This document shows, piece by piece, positions 32,556 to 44,227 of a stretch of DNA of 64,000 nt. This DNA is from [Phialemoniopsis] sp. UDSM-2020. Lineage: Eukaryota; Ascomycota; Sordariomycetes; Thyridiales; Thyridiaceae. Every line of letters begins with the position of its first letter. Within the stretch, counting starts at the first letter, position 1. The translations under genes and the position numbers were made by a program. Location: NCBI GenBank assembly GCA_018873225.1, contig JAEILZ010000001.1, positions 310,001 to 374,000 of the forward strand, written 5' to 3'. The notes beneath the pieces are model-generated. The model had not been told where the DNA came from. It was given only the letters and a program-made list of their open reading frames with translations, and searched no databases.

Positions 32556-33676
32556 GGCCGCTGCGATTCAGGTGTACAAACGAGTGAATGGAGTGGGAAG
32601 GCGTCAACAAGAGAGCCTTCGGTGAGCCAATGTCCTCAAGTAAGGATGAGAAAGGCGGCAGTCACCTGGAGGGCGGGCAGCACGTCTTCTCCAGACTGTG
32701 TGTCGAGAGGGGAGGGAGAGAGGTAAAGAGGCCGAGCTACCTTTGGTCCGAGCAGCCGTGGGAGGTGAGTCGGGATATAAGTCAGCCTGGATTCATGCGG
32801 CAGATGTCCAGCAACATCCTCGCAATCCTAAGCCCGTTTCAGCTGATCGAGGTCGCGATCGGCCAGCCAAGCCCGCGAGCCAGCGTCGGCGAATTTCCAA
32901 GGGTGGAATTGGCATTGCAACAGAGTCGCATCTTAGAAAGCCACAATATAGCCCTACGTCTGCACCATTTCCACGGTGTCGAACGTGATGGTGAAAATTC
33001 CGCGTTGGTGTAAGATTAGCACCCATGCATGAGGAGCCCAGCAAGGTCGCATTCAATGCAGGACAAGGCCGTGGAAGCTTGTTTGGATCCCTGTCGGGGA
33101 TCCTTGTAAGCGCTGAATCCGGAGCTTTTGGCCAGCGCACGGAGATGCAGGGGCCGCCAGAAATTGCCAGTACCAAACTTTGGCGTCCGTCTCACTGCTT
33201 TACGCTGCGATAGCGTGCTGTTCCAAGGCCATGATGAACTAACCCTCAAATTGATTGCAGTGACGCAGGCGCTGCGACGCTGCACGCCCTGCCAGGACAT
33301 TAGTACCAGACTTATATGGCTGAAACGGGCTTCGCCAGCCTCAACGGGTGAAATTTACATGGTCATGCTGCGCCCTCGACGCTTCAGATCCAGCGTCTGG
33401 AGTGTGTGGCTCATTTACTGAATGCAGTCGCTCCCCCCCGCTCGGTTTCTTGAGCATTTGGTCTCTGGCCGGTACGCCGATCGATGAGCCCACCTCGAGG
33501 CCGAAGCCGTACTTGACCGCATCTACTCCCTCCCACCTCTTAGGTACAGAGCATCGCCCTTCTCGAACCTCCCTTCCTTTCTCGGTCTGCACCGTCGTTG
33601 CTCTACACGTCTTGTCTGGGCGTCAGCGGCTGCTGCACTTACACTCGTTTCTCACAACATTGAGGATCGCAAGAAG
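32556..33676. other. Divergent promoter of the secreted pair
   Basis: This is 1.12 kb between two head-to-head secreted protein genes. The segment before 33677 is pyrimidine-rich. No gene is seen. Confidence 0.5.
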
Positions 33677-34648
33677 ATGGTTCCTCAATCCATGTTCAAG
33701 GCATCACTTGCCCTTTTCCTGTCGTTGAGCGCATCCTTGGTTCTTGCACAGAAGGATGATGGCTACATAGGGTATCATCTCGAGCACCGAGGCGATCCCG
33801 AGTCGGCAACCTACGAGACGGCCAACACTGATGTCGGAGGAGTTCCTCTCTCGCCCATCCCCGATGTCTACCTAAACGCATCGGTGCACGTCGGCCTCAT
33901 CGACATTGAGGTCGACAACATCACTGCCAAGATCAACTTGGATGCCCAAGTGCTGAAGCTGCTGCACTTCACCGCGGGCGTCGACGCCTCCATCGACCGC
34001 GTCAAGCTGACAATTGAGAATGTCAGCGCCAAGGTTGAGCTCGAGGCCCGCCTGGAGAACGTCGTTCAGATGGTCAACGACGTCTTGCACTCGATCGATC
34101 TCAACCCCATCGTCGCCACCCTCGGGTCGAGCGTCAACAAGATCGTCAACAACACCATCGGTGGCCTCACGGAGCCGGTAGACTCCTCCGGCAACCCCAC
34201 AAAGACCACCGGCGGCGCGGAGAAGCGCGACCTGTTCGACTCCGGGCTCGACTACAACCTGGCGCACAACATCCTCTACAGCATTAATGACTACGAGGGC
34301 AAGACGCACACCAACCGGGTGCTGGCGCAAAACGGCACCATCTACGACGTCTTCCTGAACAACAACGGCGATGAGACGGGGCGGACGCAGGTCGGCTACT
34401 ACTCCAAGGACATGCACTTTGGCGACCACAACCGCACCATCTCGGTGGACGGCCAGCCCAAGGAATACGAGATGGAGTACATCTACGCGCCGTTCCCCGG
34501 GCTGGAGGTCACGGCGTGGATCTACATGAACACGGCGGGCAAGATCACCAAGACGAGGCTCATCTCGGAAGCTACGGGCGGAGGAGGCAGCACGATTAGC
34601 GACGACGATGAGGAGGAGCTGAAGATGAAGCGATCCACACATAGCTAG
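33677..34648 (+). CDS. Secreted protein, member 2 of a divergent related pair
   Basis: This single-exon gene encodes 323 aa. A signal peptide ends around SLVLAQ. A second in-frame Met (MFKASLALF) five codons on could be the start. The core IPDVYLNASVHVGLIDIEVD, TAGVDASIDRVKLTIENVSA and LHSIDLNPIV matches the core of the divergent neighbour in order and spacing. Unlike that neighbour it lacks the long Gly tract. It has a KR processing-like site (GGAEKRDLFDSG), several N-glycosylation sequons and an acidic then basic tail. The C-terminal YIYAPFPGLEV region also resembles the neighbour's YSYSPLGSLV region. Function is unknown. Confidence 0.85.
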   Translation: MVPQSMFKASLALFLSLSASLVLAQKDDGYIGYHLEHRGDPESATYETANTDVGGVPLSPIPDVYLNASVHVGLIDIEVDNITAKINLDAQVLKLLHFTAGVDASIDRVKLTIENVSAKVELEARLENVVQMVNDVLHSIDLNPIVATLGSSVNKIVNNTIGGLTEPVDSSGNPTKTTGGAEKRDLFDSGLDYNLAHNILYSINDYEGKTHTNRVLAQNGTIYDVFLNNNGDETGRTQVGYYSKDMHFGDHNRTISVDGQPKEYEMEYIYAPFPGLEVTAWIYMNTAGKITKTRLISEATGGGGSTISDDDEEELKMKRSTHS

Positions 34649-35504
34649 TTAGAGGCATAATTTGAGTAATCTTGCACATGCACCGGAATCCGAGCCGTGT
34701 CCAAGCGAGTGCATCCCCTTCTTTGAACCAGTCAGCTCATTCGGTCCAGACTTTGTGCAATTTCAGGTTGCGCGAGCACGCAGGCCACATCCTAGCTACC
34801 GTTACGCTTATCCCGTTCTAGGCATGCAATTCGGCATGAAACAGGGCCATGTTCCCCCATGCTGTCAGGCGCATCCTGGGCGATCTCGATGTTAGCACAC
34901 GGCAGATATATGTGGAGCTCTGCCACCCCCTGTTCGGTGCGTCAAAGCTAACTACCCCTCGCCAATCTACGGGCCAATGCCCGGTTAGTGGTCCTCGACT
35001 CATGCGAGATTGGGGTCTTGTCAGAAAGTCTGAGCGGTCTTGGACAATGCGACTTGACCAAGTTTTCCTCTTATTGGAGTTCCGTGGTAATAAGGCGAAA
35101 GCTAGATGCCTACAGAAGTGAGTGTGGTGAAAGCTCTGCCATCAATGGCACACGTAGCATTGTTCGTGGGTCAAAGCGGTGAACAACGGGACGTCTCCAC
35201 GAAGACGGAGTAGAGTCGTATGTGGATAAGTGTCAAACATTTGGCAGCTTCGGCCAGCCCCAACGTTTACCGCTAATCCTTGTCGTCAATGCTACCTACG
35301 TCAGAGTCAAACAAGTGAGGATTAACGTCCGAATTCCTGCTCACCAGTTTGTTTGGTCGGTTCAGGCTCCAACATCAACCCTTTCCTGGGAAATTCGAGA
35401 TATCATTGGATCACAAGCCATTAATCGCCAAGAGAAAGGATTCAACAGAGGCATTAACATTACTGATAATAAAGGTCTTTCATTGCATGGGTGATAAAAT
35501 CCTT
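34649..35504. other. Intergenic region between convergent genes
   Basis: 3' flanks of the secreted protein and GH1 genes. No coding or repeat structure was recognised. Confidence 0.5.
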
Positions 35505-36995
35505 TTACTTTCGGATCATATGATTGAAAAAGTCCTTCATGAAGTACGCCGACCTCTTGGCGTACCTCTTCTTCTCTGCGCTGGCAAAGTCCACCCAAGT
35601 AACGCCAAACCGGTTTGTGTAGCCGTTGGACCACTCCCAGTTGTCCATCAACGTCCAGGCAAAGAACGACTTGATCACAACACCCTCCTGCGAAGCCGTG
35701 GCTACTTCGGTCAGATACCCCTTGTAGAACTCGACGCGGAAGGGATCCTCCAGGATATCGTCGTCGCTCTGGGGCTTCCAGTCATGCTCGCCCTTGGCCG
35801 TCGTGCCGTTCTCGGTGATGTAGATGGGAGTCTCATACCGCTTCCAGATCCACCGCAGCAGCTTGCCCCAGCCCCACGGCGCTGACCGCATCCATACGGT
35901 GTCAGTCTCGAGGCCGCGTGACACACCCTGCTTGTTGTTGTCCAGGATGTCGACGTTGCCCTTGAGATCCTCGGCCGGGGCCGGCGTGTCCCGATGCCGC
36001 TTGTAGAAAGTGGTGTACGAGTTCATGCCGTAGAACTCGGAGCTGCCGCGGATCAACTTCTTCTCTTCCTCCGTAAAGCGGGGCAGCCGGTCGCCGAGCT
36101 GTTCCCGCATGCACGCCGGGTAGTCGACCTCGGGGTCCTTGCCGTACAGCGGGTCGGCGAACCACGCGATCTCGAACCGGTTTGACCGCTCTGCGGCCTC
36201 AATATCTTTAGGATCCTCCGCGTCCCAAGGCTCGGACCAGTTGCCGCTGAGGGTGATCATGATGTTGCCCTTCTGGCTAGGCTGAAACTCGCGCTTGTAG
36301 ATATCGCAGGCGTAGCCGTGGCAGACCAGAAGGGTGTGGCCAACCATCCAGGGCTCCCGGCTTGTGTCGCCCTCCTTGCACTTGGCGTTGATACTTGACC
36401 GGCAAGGAGCATGTGCGCCACCAGCATAGCCGGCGAGTGAGAAGACACCAGGCTCGTTGACCGTGATCCAGTTCTTGATGCGGTCACCGAAACGCTCGAA
36501 GCAGACGCGAGCATATCGAAGGAAATCTGGCACCATCTTGTCCTTGTTCAAGAAGCCGCCATATCGGTCCTCAAGGGTCTGAGGTGTATCCCAGTGGAAT
36601 ATGGTGCCAAACGGCGTGATACCGTTGGCCAGCAGCTCGTCGATGAGCTTGTTGTAGAACGCGATGCCGGCCTCATTGATGGGGTCATCCTTGCCGCCGA
36701 GGGGAATGATACGGGTCCATGAGAAAGAAAAGCGATATCCAGTCACGCCGTACGCCTTCATGCGGGCAATGTCCTCCTTGAAGAAGTCATATGAGCGGCA
36801 AGTGTCCTCGCACGTCGACTTGTCATCCACCCGCAATGCAGCCTCTTGGCTGAACTTGTCCCAGATGGACACTCCCTTGCCATCAACGTTCCATGAGCCC
36901 TCGATCTGGGGTGCGGCGGTAGCATAACCCCATTGGAAGTCTGCTGGGAGCGCCCCCTTGATGGAGGGGTCGAAGTCGGCTACTGAGTAGGTCAT
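35505..36995 (-). CDS. GH1 beta-glucosidase
   Basis: This single-exon gene encodes 496 aa, typical for fungal GH1. The acid/base is Glu181 in WITVNEPG and the nucleophile Glu395 in YITENG. The N-terminal ALPADFQWGYATAAPQIEG is the family signature that binds the glycone. There is no signal peptide, so it is intracellular, as most fungal GH1 enzymes are. It hydrolyses cellobiose or aryl-beta-glucosides taken into the cell. An in-frame extension upstream starts at TTG and was not used. Lying next to the aromatic-degradation genes, it could release phenolic aglycones from glucosides; that is inference. Confidence 0.94.
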   Translation of the reverse strand: MTYSVADFDPSIKGALPADFQWGYATAAPQIEGSWNVDGKGVSIWDKFSQEAALRVDDKSTCEDTCRSYDFFKEDIARMKAYGVTGYRFSFSWTRIIPLGGKDDPINEAGIAFYNKLIDELLANGITPFGTIFHWDTPQTLEDRYGGFLNKDKMVPDFLRYARVCFERFGDRIKNWITVNEPGVFSLAGYAGGAHAPCRSSINAKCKEGDTSREPWMVGHTLLVCHGYACDIYKREFQPSQKGNIMITLSGNWSEPWDAEDPKDIEAAERSNRFEIAWFADPLYGKDPEVDYPACMREQLGDRLPRFTEEEKKLIRGSSEFYGMNSYTTFYKRHRDTPAPAEDLKGNVDILDNNKQGVSRGLETDTVWMRSAPWGWGKLLRWIWKRYETPIYITENGTTAKGEHDWKPQSDDDILEDPFRVEFYKGYLTEVATASQEGVVIKSFFAWTLMDNWEWSNGYTNRFGVTWVDFASAEKKRYAKRSAYFMKDFFNHMIRK

Positions 36996-38974
36996 CTTGC
37001 CGGGTGGGAAATGAGCAGTCGGTCGGGATGTCGAGTCGAGACCGAGCTTGCAAAATGATCTTTCACAGAATGCCGAGATCGTGTCGCGCCACTCGAATGC
37101 TTGGACGTCGTTATAACGCAAGTCCAATGTCCCGACGCTGCGAAGCCGGCATCACCACCACCACGAGGTGAGCGAATTGACTCGACGGGCCGAAACTCCG
37201 CCTCCGTCGTGGAATTCGTGGAGGCGCCGCCCTGTGGGGGAGCCCTAAAGTGGAACTAAAAAATCCACCGCTTCTGATCAAACCCGACGGAAAGGAGTCT
37301 GCTACCGACGGATTGCACTACAGAGTTATTCCCGGCCACTGCCGTTATTCGCTTGGAGCCGTACAGACGGAGTCAAATTTCTCACAAATTTCACATTTGG
37401 GATCCGAGAACATCGCCAATCCGATCCCGGAAATCGCCATGTGGGCTCCCGTGCTTGGCAGCCCCGAGGGGTAGCATTTCTACCGGGCATTTAACCGGCG
37501 ACGGCGTCCTGTCGTCGACATGGGTGTCGATCGCCGGTCCGTGGCCAGGGCTGCCGTTGACCCGGAGCCACGTTCATGTCGTTGAGCCGCATCCGCCAGA
37601 CTGGGTCGGCTGTGCTCGGTGAGCGGTGAGCGGTTGGCGCTTGTGTTCGGGCACACTGGACAGGCTGTGTCGCGAGTCTCGAGCAGTCCTGGGAACATGA
37701 CGACAAGCCAGCTTCTTTTGATTTCTTTAGCTGCTTTACGCGGCATAGCACCTCGGCTCTGGTAGATCACCACTCTTTGTTACTTCAACCGATCAACATC
37801 ACGCAGTGAAGGCTCATCGCTCGTGGAGACCAACACCGCCTGTCCTCTTCCACGGATAAAGTGCGAGGGACCCGCAGCATCACGATGTCAAGCGAGGAGC
37901 GGGACAGAGCGCTAAATCCATTTAGCGCAATGGCAACCCGATCGAGACTTTTTACGAAGTAGGTAGTCATCGTTCTCGTTCTCGTTCTATATTACTTTGT
38001 TGAGCTTAATTTCTCAGCTTAGGTTCTCTCGAAGGGTTTACTAGGGACTTTTGATGGACCGGAGCACCTAGGTAGCAAGTGGGTGACAGTTTAGTTGGCG
38101 GTTTGCCATCTCGATGCACCTCAATTCTTAACTGATCACCGAGGGTTATCCCACTACCTAAGCGTATCTGGGTTACTCAGTTTGTTAGTCACTTGGGTAG
38201 ATATTGATCCAAACCCGTCAGCCTTTCTGACACCCACTTGGGTAGGTACCGGCACTCGGTAGTGGACACCAGGCACCTTTCCCACTTGATGCACAACTGC
38301 CATGTTGGCATTGAAAGACGGGCATGACACTTTCAGGAACACAAGCTCGTGGTCAAGACACGTGCCCGTGGTTTGGTGGAGCATGGGAATTGCATGGAGT
38401 ACGACTGAGCTACAATTTCCTTCAAGACTCTGTCCTGTCCTCTTTCCCTTGCATGCAAAGCTCCTCGCTTGTTCTCGTGTACATGGCATTCTTGACAACG
38501 TCACCGTATGCGCTACGGAGATGCTCAGTCCTAATCCTCTCTTCAAGCCTTATTTCTGGCGGACAGAGTTGTTGCTACCAACCGAGCATGGCGATGGCAA
38601 ATTTCCGATTTGAGCTCTTGATGGACTGTGGACCGTCGTCACAATACCGTGAGGCAATTACCCTGACGATCTTGAGACCATGCCGCCTGCACGAGGACGT
38701 CTCAAATATCATAGCATCTCGACTGGGGATAAGCGAGAACGCTGTTTTCACGTGATATGCTCTGTGTATCACGGTCGCATCTAGATTGGTTACCAAGAGC
38801 TGCAATGACGACTCCAATGTTGATGCAACCAAGAGCCCGCGTGTCGCCGCGAGTGGGGATTTTTTTCGGGTGGGAAAAATCTGCCGAACTCCCAAAAACC
38901 CACAAACTTTCCCATCTTCCCTAAACGCGCACTTTGTGGATTGTGATGATCTGCCATCGCCGGCGGGAGCACCC
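36996..38974. other. 2-kb gene-free stretch
   Basis: It contains a perfect palindrome GCGCTAAAT-CC-ATTTAGCGC at 37909-37928 and a short (CGTTCT)n run at 37971-37988. No protein-like ORF was recognised on either strand. Confidence 0.5.
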
Positions 38975-39596
38975 ATGGAGGAACCAGTGATCTACTACGG
39001 CTCCTGCCTCTGCGGAGGCATCACCTACACCCTTACCGGCGAGCCGGAGAAGGTCGAAGCGTGCTATTGCAGCCACTGCCAGAAGATGGCGGGCAGCAAA
39101 TACCAAATAGTGGGCCGCCCACCCCTCTATTCCCCGTGGAGAACATCAGATCTTCGCCTCTTGAGCACCTCGGGGGACGCAGCGGTTGGCAGAAGGATGA
39201 CTGGCAGAGCTGGCTAACCCCGGACGTGTGTAGCTTGCGCAGTACCAATCCTCCAACATAGACATCGAAGACCCTTCGGACTATGCGCGCCTCTACACCA
39301 TCATGAAGGGGACCGAGAGTGGCGTGCCCAAGGAGAACCACTTCTGCGGCAACTGCGGGTGCACACTTTGGACAGTGTCCTGGAAGCACGGAGGTGACAT
39401 CAAGATGGTGCGCACGAGTCTGATTGAGAACGGGTAAGTTGGGTGATCTTGCTTCCACTCCGTTCCGAGATCCTGTCCAGATACCACGGATCATTCGGAA
39501 CCAGAACTAACGAAAGGGCCCAATCAACACAGTCTCAAGCACTTCAAGCCAGAAGCCGAAGTGCACAAAGGCCAGTGGACGAGTGATGCGATGTGA
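38975..39596 (+). CDS. GFA/CENP-V family protein (DUF636)
   Basis: The product is 132 aa from exons 38975-39109, 39234-39433 and 39533-39596. The first intron is 124 nt, longer than its neighbours. Zinc-binding cysteines appear in order: GSCLCGG, CYCSHCQKMAG and HFCGNCGCTLW. This is the GFA fold, named after bacterial glutathione-dependent formaldehyde-activating enzyme, but most fungal members have no proven reaction. It is probably cytosolic. It sits 0.4 kb upstream of the gentisate dioxygenase gene on the same strand. The first donor (ATA|GTGGGC) is weak but restores the family alignment KYQI-LAQYQ. Confidence 0.85.
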
Positions 39597-39999
39597 GTGG
39601 GAGTGGATTTGCCGGGAATAGCTCCGAGAAAATTGGGTGGAGATTGGCCGGAATGCTCCCCGAGATCGAACGTTGACACTCACCCCGCAACCACCACCCC
39701 CGTGTTTGGGGGGCAAAACCAGCCCTCCGGGGGAAAATAGAATGAGCAAATGAGCACAAGAACAGATCATTGTCAGCAGATCTGTGATTTCTACTAGTTT
39801 CTTCGTTCCGAGATTCACATCTAGTGATTCGCATTCTGTTCCGTCTGTCCCGACCTTTCGTGCATTATATCTCTGGCAGCGACCTCGAGTTCTCCTTTGC
39901 GGCACGGAATCAGTCCCATAACCCATCTCGAAAGCGACCACGCATTTTGTCTCTGCTCCTGTACTAGCAATTTCATTCCAACCGAGTCGCATCACAACA
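39597..39999. other. Promoter region of gentisate dioxygenase
   Basis: It contains C- and G-rich blocks at 39680-39740 and a TATATCT near 39868, about 130 bp before the ATG. No gene is seen. Confidence 0.45.
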
Positions 40000-41029
40000 A
40001 TGTCTCCCCACAAGGTCGAGAACAAGGAGCAGGCCAAGTACCTGTCCACCCTGCCCGCCTCCAATGTCGCGCCCCTGTGGACGGTGATGGAGGCCATGGT
40101 GCCCCCGCGCCCCGCGCCAAAGGCCGAGGTCGCCAGCTGGAAGTACCAGGAGCTGCGCCCGCTGCTCGAGGAGGCCGGCCGGCTCGTCAGGGCCGAGGAG
40201 GCCGAGCGCCGCGTCCTCATGCTGGTCAACCCGGCCATGAGCGCCCCCTACACCACCGACACCCTCTACGGCGGCCTGCAGCTCATCCTGCCGGGAGAGA
40301 CGGCCATCGCGCACAGGCACACCGCCTTCGCCCTGCGCTTCATCATCGAGGGCGAGCGCGGGTTCACCGCTGTCGGCGGCAAGAAGGTCACCATGCGGAG
40401 GGGCGACGTCATCACCACGCCCAGCTGGCAGTGGCACGACCACGGCCACGAGGGCGAGGGCCCCATGATCTGGCTCGACGGCCTCGATCTGCCCCTTTAC
40501 CAGGCCTTCCCCACCAACTTTGCCGAGATCTACGAGGAGCCCAGGTACCCCAGCGAGTAAGTTGATGTAGTCAGTCACTCTGTGATCCGAACTGAAACTG
40601 ACAAACGTGAATAGGCTTAGCGATGATGTCGATGACCTCCGCATCGGCTGGGAGACCGTACAGGCCGACCTCGACGCCCAGTCCGGCGACTTCGCCACTT
40701 ACAACTACGGCGTCGGCAAGGGCAAGGACTGGCGCCCCCTGTCCAAGACTGTTGGTGGTCAGGCCGAGCGCGTTAACGCCGGCACCAAGTCGACGCCCAT
40801 CCGTGAGTCCTGCTCCTTCATCTACCACTGCTACCAAGGCAAGGGCAAGACGACCCTGCGCCTGGCCAACGGCGAGCAGAAGGTCGTCGAGTGGTCTCAC
40901 GGTGACTCGTTTGCCGTGCCAGCCTGGACCGAGAGGGTGCATGCTGCCGAGGAGGGCGAGACGGCGTACCTGTTCGCGGTCAACGACATGCCGCTGCTTA
41001 CGAACCTGGGCATGTACCGCAAGGAGTAG
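40000..41029 (+). CDS. Gentisate 1,2-dioxygenase
   Basis: The product is 323 aa from exons 40000-40556 and 40615-41029. It is a bicupin. The first cupin has AIAHRHTAFALRFIIEG (His105, His107) and PSWQWHDHG (His146), the three iron ligands of gentisate dioxygenases. The second cupin (TTLRLANGEQKVVEWSHGD, FAVPAWTERVHAAEEGE) is metal-free-like. The reaction is Fe(II)-dependent ring opening of 2,5-dihydroxybenzoate to maleylpyruvate in the cytosol. Its neighbours (Zn2Cys6 regulator, FAD aromatic hydroxylase, permeases) fit a gentisate route for hydroxybenzoates. The following hydrolase and isomerase are not in the window. Confidence 0.9.
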
Positions 41030-41295
41030 GGAGATCGATGCGATGACGAGCTGGGAGAGCGAGGACACTGGGATATGACATGCATGACACAACATAATTG
41101 TACATCTGAGCGCTATTTTGCTTCTGTAAGGATATCCATCACCATGTAAATTGACAAAAAGATTATCCTATCTGTCTTGACACCTTCAATTTTGTGCGCC
41201 TTGTTTGTTCCCTGTCCCAAACGCCGTGATGGTTTCCAGCGAGGTTGCCTGTCCACGAGAGCATGAATTTTGTACATTGATTGTATACTACATTG

Positions 41296-44227
41296 TTAGG
41301 TATGAGGCATACGCGGGTCCCGATTGTCGTAAAGGTCCCCCGGGGCATCCAGATCGTTTGGAATGCTGCCAAGCCAGTCCAGGTTTCCAGCCGGCCACCA
41401 CGGATCCATGAGCACACCCTCGCCAAGATTCGTGATTGCCGGATCGTGGAAGCCATACGGGTCGTTGGGGTTGGGCATGGCCTCATCGGGGCCTAGCATC
41501 CGCCCCAATCCGTTTGCATCGATCCGAGGTGCGCCAGCAGCGTTGCCGGCGCCGATTTGATCTTCGATATTGTGCTGATTGTTCATCTCGGACATTCCTT
41601 GGACATGCGCCGTTTGCAGCGTCCAGAGGCAACGCTTGGCAAAAGCACTATCAGACTCGGAGTAGTAGCGGAGGGCTTCGATGCATTGGTTCCAAGAGTT
41701 CTCGAGTGAGTCCAGTAGTTCCAGCTGAGCTGTCTGGATCTCGGGGGCCATGAACATGGACAGCACAACGGTTCCTGCGGTGTACAAGTCTGGAGGAGTG
41801 TGTCAGTCAAGGCAATCATTCGAGTCGTGCCAGAGCTGCTTACAGAATACAGAGTACCACCAAGGTCCCAGTCGTCCTGAGTTCGTCTCCGTCCAGAGGA
41901 TCCGGATGAGCTCTTGGGCAGCCAAGAGGCAAGCGTTGACACAAGCTCGGGCCGTCATCCGTTGGAATGCCGAGAATTCAGCATTGCGTGCTGGGTCAAA
42001 GACGGCGATCTTGGATAAGATGACCGTTGTTGGTCTGAACAGCAGTATTCGGAGATGGAGATATCTGATGTTGGTGATATGAGCATGGCGACGTAGGGAT
42101 GGAACAGTCGGAGATGGAGACATACCGGCAATACAAAGTGGTGGCCTGACGTTGAAAGATGAACTCTCGTTTCAGGTTGTCCATGTTTGGGCCATAGACG
42201 AGATACTCGGGCAGTCCGTTTCGCCAGGCACCCATCTGCTCGTCGATCTCGAGCACCAAGGTGCAGTCCTTCGTCGGGAATGCTCCTGCTCCACGCTCCT
42301 TTAGTCTGCTTTCGGCGGTGGGCGAGTACATTTGTCTGTAAACAGAGCAAAATTAGTCATTTGCATGTGTCATTCCGTTGTCCATCACACTAACCTCAGC
42401 ACTTCCATCAAAATCCGCGTCAGTAGTAGCGCCTGGACAAAGAAAGCTGTGATGGAAACCCCTTGGGGAGCGATCGGCTGTGTCGAACTTCCAGGCTCAA
42501 GGGACAGGGCGTCGTCCTCGACGGGCTCAGGCATCGGAACGACTGTTGGCCACACAATCATTGGCGGTCGACCAAATGTCATGCTGAAGACCCTGTACGA
42601 TGTCAAAATTAGTATCATGTCTAGCCGATCATCAGCAAGGCCATACCTGTCTAAGAGAACGCAACACCACCATGTTCTCCGCCTTTGCTGTTGCTCGGCC
42701 TGACTCTCTGTAGGCAAATCGAGCTGAATACCGATGCCTTGCGCAACGCGAATGGCCATGCCCACGGTGATCCAGCACCGATTGACCGACCCGGTGCCCT
42801 GTAGGTACTGCGCCGTGAGGACCATCGCTTGTACCAAGTCTAGATTGCCATGGTCTAGGTCGGCTTTGTTGATGAGTTTCTGCGACCGCTTGAAGAACAC
42901 TTCAGCGTTCTTGCGCGAGGTCGGCGTGATGCCAGTCGGTGACGCGAATGTGCAGCCCAAAGCGAGCATGATGTTGAAGACGGCATGGAAGGCGCGCAGT
43001 GTGTGTGCCGTTTCGGTGGCGTGGGCGGAGTCGGTGAAAGCCGGCGCGTTCTCGTCGTGCCACATGTCTCGATACCTGGTCACAAGCATGTCAGTATGCT
43101 GGTATCTGGGCATGCTCAGTAGTGCCCTGGACCTACCTTTTTGTAAAACTTGGCCTGTGCATGATCGGATATAACGGATGCACATATTCCCAGTACTTGG
43201 AAATGTGGGCGTCGGCGACTCGCTTCGGCGGGAGCACGAGCTCGTCCATGACCTTCAAGAGGTCTTCGTGCTCGGCCTTGGTGCGCATCCGGGACACTCT
43301 CGAACCGGTGGAGCTTGCCGCATCGTCGCCAGGGTGATCAGAGGTCCGCTTTCGAGAAGATCGCACTTCTTTCATGAAGGCGGCAGCACTTGACGGGCCG
43401 AGGAAGACATTCGTGTCGCCTGGCTCGCCATCCGCCGCGCCCATCACACTAGCCGACTGTGTCGCTGCATCGTCGTCGACATCGCCGCCTCGACTGCCCG
43501 GTCGGAGCCTGAAGCGCGTATTGGTACCACTGGGAGGGGTGCCACGGAATGAAGCACTGCGTTGCGGTTGGCTGGGCTGGCTCTCGAAGGATTGCCATGT
43601 AGAAGGTCCACCCGGGGTAGGGGTAGCCTGCTGGTGAGGAGGTGGAGGCGGAGGATGTTGTACAGGGTGCTGGAACTGCTCCGGGGCGAAGCCTCGGTGC
43701 AAGACGGGGTCCATGACTTCTATGCGCTTTCGCTTGACGCCGTGGATGGGAGGTTCGTCGCCAATGGCATGGCTAGGGCTCGCGAGGTCGAGTTTGGCGG
43801 GCACGCCGGGCGAGCCGACGAGGTAGCTCTGGCGGGCGGGCTGGTCGGTGGCCAGGCCGGGCGTCGGCAACGGCGACGAGATGCTGCGGCCTGGCCCGAC
43901 TTCTTCCTGCTTGAGCAGGTTCTGCTCGAGCTCTCGGATGCGGCCCTCGAGCGACTTGACGTACTCGGGGCGCACGTCGGCGTTGAGGTCGACGTAGATG
44001 CAGTGCTCCGGGCCCAGGCCTTTGCGCGTGCACGAGTTGCACACGGGGCGGACGCCATCGCAGCGGACCTTGCGGTCGCGGCACTCCTGGCATGCGAGGC
44101 GCGTCTTTGTCCTCTTTGCCGACGCCTGCGCTTGTGCCTGTGCCTGTGTCTGGGCTGCCGGCGGCGCCTGCGGAGGCTGCTGCGGCGGAGGTGGAGGCGG
44201 CTGATCGCCCGATGACGGTTCGGCCAT
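41296..44227 (-). CDS. Zn2Cys6 transcription factor with fungal_trans domain
   Basis: The product is 880 aa from exons 44227-43137, 43075-42647, 42592-42395, 42335-42126, 42064-41844 and 41789-41296. The N-terminus is Pro/Gln-rich with a QA repeat. The zinc finger has LACQECRDRKVRCDG and a last spacing of nine residues. A coiled coil (SLEGRIRELEQNLLKQEE) follows for dimerisation, then a long disordered linker, then the fungal-specific regulatory domain (YWEYVHPLYPIMHRPSF, AMVLTAQYLQGTGSVNRCW). It is nuclear. Placed between gentisate dioxygenase and a divergent permease, it is a candidate activator of this catabolic group. An upstream in-frame GTG extension was ignored. Confidence 0.92.

Noticed and set aside
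33872..34642. 256-aa minus-strand ORF over secreted protein 2
   Set aside because: Antisense shadow; the sense strand has a signal peptide and a family-like core.
37971..37988. CGTTCT repeat as a microsatellite
   Set aside because: Only three units; too short to call a repeat locus.
39973..40698. 241-aa minus-strand ORF over gentisate dioxygenase
   Set aside because: Antisense shadow; it crosses the sense intron and has no motif.
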